Source of the DNA: Eutreptiella sp. 'Long Island Sound 2002' | Lineage: Eukaryota; Euglenozoa; Euglenophyceae; Eutreptiales; Eutreptiaceae | Length of the DNA stretch: 64,000 bases | Assembly (NCBI GenBank): GCA_964036045.1 | Contig: OZ038382.1 | Span: 150,982,961 to 151,046,960, forward strand | Reading direction: 5' to 3' | Shown here: positions 31,654 through 40,300 of the stretch, piece after piece | Layout of the letters: each line of letters starts with the position of its first letter | How positions within the stretch are numbered: position 1 is the stretch's first letter | The notes under the pieces: model-generated | The model's input: only the letters and a program-made list of their open reading frames with translations | What the model was told of the DNA's origin: nothing | Databases searched by the model: none | Position numbers and translations under genes: made by a program

Positions 31654-34002
31654 GTCGGGTGTGGCTGCCCGGGCTTCAGACTTCGCGTGGGCTCCAGGTG
31701 GGCCCTGTGGGGGCGCCTCCCGGACGCGGCGTTCCCCGGCGCGCCTGCGTCGCTGTGATGCGCTGGGGCCGCGAAGAGGGCGGCGTCCGCGCGACCCGCG
31801 GGTTGCGCCCCGTGGGCGGTTGGTGGGGGGAGGCCGGCGGCATGCTCGACGTCCGGCACCGGTTTGCCAGGTCCCGTACCAGGTTGGCCAGCGTGCGTTG
31901 CTTCGTCGCTTCCGCTTGCCGCCATGTCCGGCGGGCTGGCACGCTGGTTCTCTGGCTGGTCCGCCCCTCCGTTAGGTATCTCCACTTGAGGTGGTCCCCG
32001 GGCGGGCAGGTCCGCCGCTGGCGGTGGCGCTTCTGTCCGTCGCGGGGGTCCCCCCGTTTTCTTCGTGGTGTCCACCGTGGGCTCTTTGCGCTGTGGCTGG
32101 GCATCGATGCGGGCGGCGTGGCTGCGCTGCCCGCCAGTTGCGCCGCCTCTCGGGCTTGGCCTTCTGGCACCGGTATTGGCCCGCAGTGGCCTCCCACGTG
32201 GCCTGCCAGTGCCCATGTGGCGTCAGCGCCCTCTGCTGAGGCGGGCCAGGCTGCCAGTGTCCCGCCCTTGGGATGTCGGATCCCTGCCTGTAGCTCGCGG
32301 CCCGGCTCGTTCACCCGCGAGGTGTCAGCTGGGACGGTGGCGCGCGTCGCGTCCGGGTCTGGGTCCGGGCCCGGGTTGGGGGCCGGGCGACTGCTAGATG
32401 GTGTTTCTGTGGGCTGTACTGCCTGCCCGGCTGGTGGGTCGTGGTGCTGTTGGGACACCGGCTCGGCTTGTGCCGGGGACAGCGGGTGGCACCCCGGGGC
32501 CAATGTGCTGGGTGTCGCCGGAGCTTGGGGACTGGGGCTCTCGGTGGGGTTGTGGGCGTCGGGGCGTACAGTGCCGGGGGGCCCGGCGTTGGTGGCGTCG
32601 GTCGGGGTATTGGTACATGTCTGTGTCGGAGGGCCTTTGGACGGCGCGTGTGTGGGGCCTTCCGTCGCCCGGATCCGTGGGCCGTGCTGTGGGCGGCGCT
32701 CGGGGTGGGCCTGTGTTGCCGCCGCCTGGCTAGCTGCCGGCTGGAGGCCGCGTGCCGACGTGTCAGGTGGTGTTTGGGGTTGTGGAGCTGGGTCGCCTGT
32801 GGGACCCAGGCCTGGGCTCGTTTGCGGGTGTACGGTGCCAAGGGGTTGCTCGGGTCGGGTGCCTGCTGCCGCCGTATTCCTCGGGCTGGGCACGGTTCCC
32901 CTCCCGGCACGTGATGCCCGGTGCTCCCGGATCGCTGTCGCTGCGTGGTGTTGTGGCTGGTGTCGTTGCGCAGCCCGTTTAGATGCACGTTCTTGTCCGG
33001 GGCTCTGTGGTATGCCGGCCCCGGATGGTGCCGGAACGCCCGTAGTCAGTGGGGCGTCGGTGGCCTGCGGTCGCTGTGGTGAGTTGACGGTTGCGTGGGA
33101 GGTGGAGGTGGACGGGCCGGAGGCCGCGGAGGCCGTTGGGCTTTGTGGTGCGCCGACCCCCGATGGTGCCAGAGCGCGCACATTTGTGGCCTGGGTTGCC
33201 GCTGTGCCGCGCGACCGGGGCGGGGGGGGGGGGGGTGATGGTCGCGTTTCTCCGGCTGGAGGTGGAGGAGCTGTGGTGCCGGGCACCTCCGGCCATCATC
33301 CTGGCCACCGCCGCATTGCCGTACGTGCCCGGCTGCGGCGGTGTGACGTGCGGCTGTTGGGCGCGCTGCGCCAATGGCACGAGGCTGCGGGGGAGGGGCA
33401 TCCCCCTCCACGTGAGATAGGCGGTCATCAGCCTCTCGGGCGCCCCCTCGCTCAGGGGCCCGCTGCTGTGGAAGAAGTCCCCCCATTCGTTGCCATGGGC
33501 GCCGCACACGACCCCCATGGCCCATTCCACGTCCCCCACCAGCCAGCCGGAGGTGAACCGGAGGCGAGTGGTGTGGGTGACCACGGTGGGGCGCCAGTTC
33601 TTGAGGTTCATGGTGCTGACGGGGCCCCAACTGTCTGGGAGATTGCCCAAGGGGGGTAGACTGCCCCGTGGGGCGTCCTCATAATGTTCGTAGTCTGGAT
33701 CGTAGATCGTGGGGTATGCCCCCTCGACTGGCAGCGCCCATGTTGGTGCGCGCCAGGGGGGGCAAGGTGGCGGTGCCGCCGGGTCGTCGTCGCTGAGGAC
33801 AGCCAACCATTCAACATCGGGGCTGTCCCCCGCGTCAGGTGCCCAGACATTCTGGGCAATCAGGGTGCGCAGTGTGTGGAGCGCGAGGTCGTCGGACTGT
33901 GTTTTGCGTGGCAGCGGAGCTGTGCCGAGGGGATGTGGCCGTCGGCATAGTTGGCAGGCATTTAAGTGCGTGATGCAGAACCAGTGCAGCTGCTCGGCGC
34001 TG

Positions 34003-34535
34003 TGTAAGTGCGGCTAACCCCCATCTGCTCAGATTTTAGCAGATCTGCCCCAGATTGGCTACATTTTCTTCATTTTATTTGCTTCGGCGGAATCGCCGCC
34101 TCGCAGCTCAGTCTCAGGATCAGACCTATATATTTCTGATATGCCGGATCTGATTCCGCGGTCCATGCTCCGTAAATCCGCCGCGTTCCGATCATTTGCC
34201 TGGAATCGCCATTTGCCGCTGACGCGCGCTCGCGGGCCAGATCGGCCAAACATTTTTCACAATCGGATTTATATAAATCTTTTCAGATAGTTTTGGACAC
34301 TCAGATGTATTTAGAATAATCCGCATCAATTTTCTTCATAGACTGGGATTTTCTGCCGGATAACAATCAGCATGGACCTTGCTTCTGTTGTTGCTGCTCT
34401 CGCCTCCGTTGGTGTCCGCGTATCCGGTTCTAGCCCCAATAGCAGCGTTCAGGTCGACTCCTCGCGTGCCTGCCCCACTGGTCTTGCCGGCCCCGAGCCC
34501 TCCGGCACCTTCCACGACCCAGGGCAGCACTTTCA
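34003..34535 (+). repeat. 5' LTR of Gypsy element
   Basis: 533 bp, TG...CA. A TATA-like TTATATAAAT lies at 34269-34278 and could be the U3 promoter. The upstream reading frame ORF0 starts inside it at 34372. Confidence 0.95.
34269..34278 (+). promoter_or_regulatory. TATA-like box in the LTR
   Basis: TTATATAAAT, repeated at 44481-44490 in the 3' LTR. Position about 100 bp before the first LTR ATG fits a Pol II core promoter. No experimental support. Confidence 0.5.
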
Positions 34536-34983
34536 TGGTAGCAGAGGCTACCTGAATGTTGTTCCTTTGGTGTCCCAACCACAGCCTGCTCCCCAGTACG
34601 GCCCCGTAGACCCCGCCGCTTCTGGGGAAGTAACGATTACGCTGCCATGGTGCTGCGCGAACGAGGCCTTGAGAGGAATGCCTTGCGCAAGCCCAAGTTG
34701 CCCAAGAAGGGCGCAAATCAGCAGCTGTGGAGACCCAGATTACCATTATGATCCCAGTCGAAATTGGCCATCGAGCAGCTGGAATCCGCCGGCCTACGCC
34801 GATGGCAACGCTCCGGTGGAGCTTACGGACCTGGCAGGTACCAATACTCCTTACCAATGTCCCACATTTGAGACCACGGACGCCGACATCGACGACATTG
34901 AGATGGGTGGTCCAGGTGAGGTACCTAGCTATAATCGACCAGCCTCTTGGGCACAATGGGACTTGAGGCCCTTTGTCTCTTAG
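34372..34983 (+). CDS. ORF0: LTR-initiated small ORF overlapping gag
   Basis: 203 residues starting inside the 5' LTR, crossing the primer-binding site and overlapping the first codons of gag in a different frame (gag ATG 34956, ORF0 stop 34981-34983). The product has a small-residue-rich N-terminus (MDLASVVAALASVGV) and an acidic region (TTDADIDDIEMGGPG). No family is recognised. It could be a leader peptide controlling gag translation, or chance. The 3' LTR carries the same start at 44584, where it runs into flanking DNA. No canonical slippery heptamer is in phase in the overlap. Confidence 0.4.
   Translation: MDLASVVAALASVGVRVSGSSPNSSVQVDSSRACPTGLAGPEPSGTFHDPGQHFHGSRGYLNVVPLVSQPQPAPQYGPVDPAASGEVTITLPWCCANEALRGMPCASPSCPRRAQISSCGDPDYHYDPSRNWPSSSWNPPAYADGNAPVELTDLAGTNTPYQCPTFETTDADIDDIEMGGPGEVPSYNRPASWAQWDLRPFVS
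34536..34548 (+). promoter_or_regulatory. Primer-binding site (tRNA-iMet-like)
   Basis: TGGTAGCAGAGGC directly follows the 5' LTR. It differs at few positions from the usual initiator-Met PBS (TGGTATCAGAGC). It would prime minus-strand synthesis. Confidence 0.8.
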
Positions 34984-37367
34984 CCACGTCTAAGTTGATC
35001 GGACAAGAAAGAATCACCTCTGATTTTTTAATGGAATATTTTTTCCTCCTTCAAGAAGAAATTAATACCAGGATGTGGTGGCGTTCTCAAGAAGATGACT
35101 CTTTTGCCATTTTTTTGCAGATCTGGGAGGCAAGCCCCTTCCCGAAGGAGAAGACCAAGGCACCTGTTGCCGGGCCCTCCGCCCCTCATCCCCCTGTTTC
35201 CATCCGCGACGATCTAGCCGCCGCGGTTGAGGAGGGAATTTTAGAGGCGACCAGGCAGGCAAGCCTGGAAATTAGGGCTGAAGGAGCTCCCCAAGTGGAC
35301 TCCTGGCTGCGGACCACCGAGATCAGCGGTCCGACAGCCTGCTCAGGCCCTTCAGGACACGGTATGTACTGTCCTGCCGACTGCTCCTGCAGATTCCAGC
35401 GAGATGCTGAGCTCCAAACGCTCAAAGATCAAATGCACCTCATCATTGAAACGCTGGGAATAAAAAATCTTTTCAAGACGCACATGCGGTCTGAGGGCGC
35501 ATCATCGGTGGAACAAGCAACAGAGCCGTCGGAGGAGGCGACAGAAATTTTCTCAATTGCTCCTTCGGTGGACTCCAGGACCACCGATGCAAGGATCAGC
35601 AGGACCAAGCTAAAGGAAAGGGTTACAATCTCTCGATCTCAGAGTAGGACGGCGAAGGCTAGGACTCAGGCTCAGAATGCCAAGCGAACTGCCTCCCGTA
35701 CTACCCCTCCTGCTGCTGATTCCAATGCCTTAGCCCAGCTGTTGCTCGCCCAGACCCTCGCCGGAGCTGGTGTGGCTAATGATGCCGCCAAGGTGTCTGC
35801 CATTACGGCTGGTGTTGGGCTGGATTCGCTTCTTAATCCTACCTCATTGCGACTTCGTGAGGTTGCCAAGCAGCCGAAGTATAATGGAAACCCCCGACGT
35901 TGGCCTCAGTTCCAACGGGAATTTAAATTGTGGGTTAAGACTCAAAAACTCCAAGATGATCAGTTCCTGATGGCCCTCCTGGACTGCCTTGAGGGAGCGC
36001 CGGCCAACACTTGGCTCAGGACCTGGAGTGATCGTGAGGATACAAGTTCCCCCCTTACCTTTGATGAGGTGTGGGAACAGTTGGAGGTACGTGGATCCCG
36101 GCTTCCAGAGGACCATTACCACCAATTGTTGAAGAATTTTCCTTCATTCTCGCGATTAATCTTGCACGAAGTGCAAGACAAGAGACAGCGCTTCTGGAAC
36201 TTAGTGGAAGAAGCTGAACATTCAGGCGAAACATTTTCTAGTGCCGAGCTGAAAAATCCGATTTTTGACAAGATCCCCTCAGAAACTGCCGCCACCCTTC
36301 GGAACAAACAGTCCGAAGAAAAGGTCAAGACCTGGTGGGCGGAGGTGGATGGCTTCGATGCCACTGCCAACAAGTTCACCGTCAGGGAGGCACTTCAAAA
36401 GTGCTCCCCCACGTCGTTTTCCAAGGTGAAATTCACTGAAAACACGTGGAAAATCAGGTTTAATGAACACGAGGATCAGGACTTGTTTGTCCAAGTCGTC
36501 AACAGGGGAGTCAGTTACCATGGCCATCGCCTGGAGGCCAAAAACTGGGTGTTTTCGCACCACCCGAAAGAACTCTGGGAAGAGGTTGAGCGGCTCGCCG
36601 ACGCCGCCAATCAAAATTTCCATGAGGGTCTTGGGGGAAACAAGAATACCCAGCAAAACACCCAAAATGGGGCCCAAAAGGGCAACAAAAAGGTGAATGA
36701 CACCCGGAATGTTCAGGATCACTGTAGCATCTGTCTTCTTTTAGGTTCTACGAACCGAGCTAAGACGCATTCTACTGGTAATCACCGATGGTCTCCTTAC
36801 GATCACAAGGTGATTGGTGAAAATATCAGTAATCCGCAGAATTCAGACAGGAATGACAGACAGGTGCATGGTGGGAAGGCTGGAAAAGGGAATCCGACCC
36901 CCTCCGGTGGAAACAAAAATACTGGAGGCCCTGGCGGGTCCCAAGGCACAGGAGATCGGACTCCATCCGGCTCCGGTGGGCAGCCGAACGGCCAGAAAAA
37001 TTCCAATAGCAACGCCGGAGGCGGAAATCGAAATCCAGGCCAAACCCCTCAATCCGGTACAAACAAGGGAAATGCTCCAGGATCCCAGGGTAAAGGTAAG
37101 GGAAATCCTTCTGGGACCCCTTTCTCTGGTAAGGGCAGAGGGCGTGGCGACGGTGGAGGTCCATCATCCGGCGGCCGTGGCCGTGGACGTGGAAAGGGCA
37201 ACCATCGTGTGGATCAGGTCTCAGGTGCAGATCAGGTGTCCGATGCGGATCGAGATTACGCTGAAAATGCCTTGAATCCAGCAGATGATCCGCTCCAAGA
37301 TGAGTGGGTCGACGAATCAGGGTGTGTTCACAATGTTAACGCAGTCACTGGAGGTCAGAACGCCTAG
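34956..37367 (+). CDS. gag: Gypsy Gag polyprotein
   Basis: About 803 residues from the first in-frame ATG (34956). A Gag capsid-like core lies at about residues 305-420 (PKYNGNPRRWPQFQREFKLWV, then a helical stretch with WSDREDTS). A Cys/His motif follows at about residue 590 (HCSICLLLGSTNRAKTHSTGNH; C-x2-C-x11-H-x4-H rather than the usual CCHC). The C-terminus is a long Gly/Asn/Ser region with RG repeats (GRGRGDGGG, GGRGRGRGKG), suited to RNA binding. The frame ends at UAG 37365-37367 and stays open beyond it into pol. Gag would form particles and package element RNA. Confidence 0.85.
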   Translation: MGLEALCLLATSKLIGQERITSDFLMEYFFLLQEEINTRMWWRSQEDDSFAIFLQIWEASPFPKEKTKAPVAGPSAPHPPVSIRDDLAAAVEEGILEATRQASLEIRAEGAPQVDSWLRTTEISGPTACSGPSGHGMYCPADCSCRFQRDAELQTLKDQMHLIIETLGIKNLFKTHMRSEGASSVEQATEPSEEATEIFSIAPSVDSRTTDARISRTKLKERVTISRSQSRTAKARTQAQNAKRTASRTTPPAADSNALAQLLLAQTLAGAGVANDAAKVSAITAGVGLDSLLNPTSLRLREVAKQPKYNGNPRRWPQFQREFKLWVKTQKLQDDQFLMALLDCLEGAPANTWLRTWSDREDTSSPLTFDEVWEQLEVRGSRLPEDHYHQLLKNFPSFSRLILHEVQDKRQRFWNLVEEAEHSGETFSSAELKNPIFDKIPSETAATLRNKQSEEKVKTWWAEVDGFDATANKFTVREALQKCSPTSFSKVKFTENTWKIRFNEHEDQDLFVQVVNRGVSYHGHRLEAKNWVFSHHPKELWEEVERLADAANQNFHEGLGGNKNTQQNTQNGAQKGNKKVNDTRNVQDHCSICLLLGSTNRAKTHSTGNHRWSPYDHKVIGENISNPQNSDRNDRQVHGGKAGKGNPTPSGGNKNTGGPGGSQGTGDRTPSGSGGQPNGQKNSNSNAGGGNRNPGQTPQSGTNKGNAPGSQGKGKGNPSGTPFSGKGRGRGDGGGPSSGGRGRGRGKGNHRVDQVSGADQVSDADRDYAENALNPADDPLQDEWVDESGCVHNVNAVTGGQNA
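37365..37367 (+). promoter_or_regulatory. Gag-Pol UAG stop, candidate readthrough site
   Basis: Sequence GCC TAG CGG. Gag and pol share one frame, and there is no other stop from 34956 to 42557. Readthrough of a single stop would yield Gag-Pol, as in some retroviruses. CGG after a stop codon is a reported leaky context. A pseudoknot could not be assessed. Confidence 0.6.
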
Positions 37368-40300
37368 CGGAGCCACGAAAATCGCCCCTCCCCAGGCGAT
37401 TTCAGGCATGATCTCCAGATTCCATCTCGACCATTACTTGATGTAGGGTCGCTTGTCTCCTCTCCCCTGGATCCGGCAGCGGATCCTTCTGTTGTAGTGG
37501 ACGAGGTTGGTGTACAGTCCAAGCACAGGGCCCGTCAGTTTGTCACAAAGCTGTGGGTCTCTGATCGCAAAGGAAATTTCCACCTCGCCACTTGTTTGTG
37601 TGACAATGGATCAGAGGTAAATCTCCAATCCAATTCTTTCTTACCCGACGACTGCGTGTTTGAGTCGCCTCATCCTGTTACCCTCGAGGGAGTTTCTGGA
37701 CATTCTCTCGCAGGTGGGCAACGCGGTTGTTATATATCAACTCATTTGGTCGCTCAAGACCTGTGGGAAGAAGGTAATGTGGAGGAAGTTATCCTTAAGG
37801 ATGACTACTTCTATCGTGCCGACATAAAGTATGACCTTTACTTGGGCCATCCTTGGCTTAGCAAGAACAGGGTGGCGCCCGTAGGTCATCGGCGTTGTTT
37901 TTTGCTGGAGTCAGGTCCCTTGGAGCGTCCTGAATTTCGTTTTTTGCACGCAGGGTTTAAAAGTGCAGAAGAATTTTTGAAGCGAAAAGTTACACCAAAA
38001 TTTGGCGAAGATGTCACCATTGCAGAGGTGAATGGGAGTGCCGATTACTCCCGAGAGTTAGAATGTCTTCGTAGGGACTCCCAGCCACGACGCCCTTCGC
38101 GCTGGCACTCTTCATCCTACAGAGTTGTCGACAAATGGCGCGATACCATTTGTGAATATTTTTATGAACACCATTCCTTTTGGCCACAGTATGATGCCTT
38201 TGCTAACCGCGAGAACAAGCGCTTTGACAAGCACTTTCGCGACGCTTGGACCCATAAATGGGACAAGAAGTTATGGATTAATCCTCCGTTTCACTTAATC
38301 CAGCAGGTCATCCACAAAATCAAGCAAGATAAAACCCAGGCGATTTTAGTTGTGCCCTTGTGGGACGACAAGCCTTGGTTTCAGGAATTGCAGGACATTT
38401 GTGTAGATTACATCGAACTTCCCAGGAAGATTAAGCTGTATGCCAGGGACGACACAGGTCCTCTGCCACAGCGGGCCTGGAGTTCGCTTGCATTCCTGGT
38501 GGATGGAAAGCTTTCTGACTCTAATTCTGCTGATTCGGGTACAGATTCTTGTGTTGGGTCTGAATCTGAGGTTGAGCGTGGTACTGATGATGAATCTATT
38601 TTTTCTGATTTTTGTCCGTCAGATACCCAAGGTGATCCAACGTCAAATGGATCCGCCTCGTCTCCCTCTTCCCCAATACGATCGACATCGAAAAGAATCT
38701 TCAGTGCACGGGCGAAGAAAAATCTTAAATCGCACCGCAAATTCAGAGTTTTTTATGAAAAACCCCGTGTGGAAGCTTTCATAGATCCTTTTGAGGAGCT
38801 GGATCACGAAGAGAATCTCTGGAATGTCGACACTCGACCCACCTATCTTCAAGAGGCAGTTGATACGGACCTTTTTAGGGACATCCGTAAGAAGATTCTT
38901 CCTGCCAAGGCCGAAGAAGTCGCCAAAGTTTTTTCGACAGTAATTCCTGGTGATCAGGTGGACACTGAATTGTGTTCCAAGTCAAGAGAAAAGAGTTTTG
39001 AGGAACGGAAGGACACAACCCTTTCGGGGAAGTTGATCAAAGACCCCCCTGTCCGTGGGCAGTTCGGTGAAGCCTTCATCGAGCTTCGTGAAGGGTACAA
39101 GGCGAAGAAACAGCGTCCTTATGAGAACCATGGACATAAACATGAGATCCTCAGAAAAAAAATCGAGAGAAATCTCAGGGAATTTGGTTGGCTTGAGGGT
39201 TGTATGACCAGCGAATGGTGCTGTGCACCCTTCACAGTCCCGAAGCCGCCGCCTGCAGACCAGAACACTATTGATGGTTGGCGAATGGTTGTTGATTTTC
39301 GCAATCTCAACGCCGAAACCAATGCGGATTCGCACCCCCTGCCCCTCATTGAGGAGGAAATCGCCAAGAGGGCAAGAGGTCGTTTGTTTTCTGTGCTGGA
39401 TCTCCGTCACGGCTTTCACCAAATGCCGTTGAGGAAGGACAGCCGACCTCTCACCTGTATGTGCACGCCATGTGGCCCAGTCCAGTGGACGGTCATGCCC
39501 ATGGGCCTGAAGAACGCCCCTTCGTTTTTTCAAAGAATGATGGAGGATGTGCTTTTTACAGCTCATCCTGAGCTTCGCGCCTTCGTGAGTGTGTACATAG
39601 ATGACATAATCATCGCGACGGAAGGGGAGGGACTGACCGAAGCCGAGCTGGTGGCCCTACATGAAAAGCAGCTGAACCAGGTTTTGGACATTCTTGATGC
39701 CAATCAGCTGATTTGTGGGCCAAAGAAGGGAAAATTATTTTTAAAATCAGTCGAATTTTGTGGTTCTCTCCTTGAGAATGGCACCCGACGACCCAGTCCA
39801 GGGAAGCTCGTCGCTATTCAGAAGTGGAAGCGCCCTGAGACGATCACAGAATCGAGAGGATTCCTGGGTTGTTGCAATTTTTACCACACTTTTGTGCCGA
39901 ATTATGCCAAATTTGCTGCCCCCCTCACTGAATTATTGAAGGTAGGGAGAGATGCAGGCAAGGCAGGTTCAAAGGTTCGTGTCAAGTGGACTGACGAGTG
40001 CGAGGGAGCCTTCCATCACTTGAAGGCGGCCCTCTGCGAAGTCGCCACGTTGCATGCGCCGCAATTTGACCGACCCTTCTACATAAGAACCGACGCTTCT
40101 AGGTACGCGATCGGAGCTGTCCTTGAACAGGTTGATGAAGCCACAGGTGATCATTACCCTCTTGCCTTTTGGTCTCGGAAGCTAGCCCCACGCCAAATGC
40201 AATGGTCGCCGCGTGAGCAAGAAACCTACGCCATAATCTGTGCTTTGAAAAAGTACCAATCGTGGGTTGGCACCAATCGAGTCGAGGTCCTGACGGATCA

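Noticed and set aside
31659-33659. 666-codon plus-strand ORF
   Set aside because: Antisense to the ORFs of element E, whose minus frames show recognisable helices, a Cys/His motif and homology to element D. The plus frame is a GC-rich shadow.
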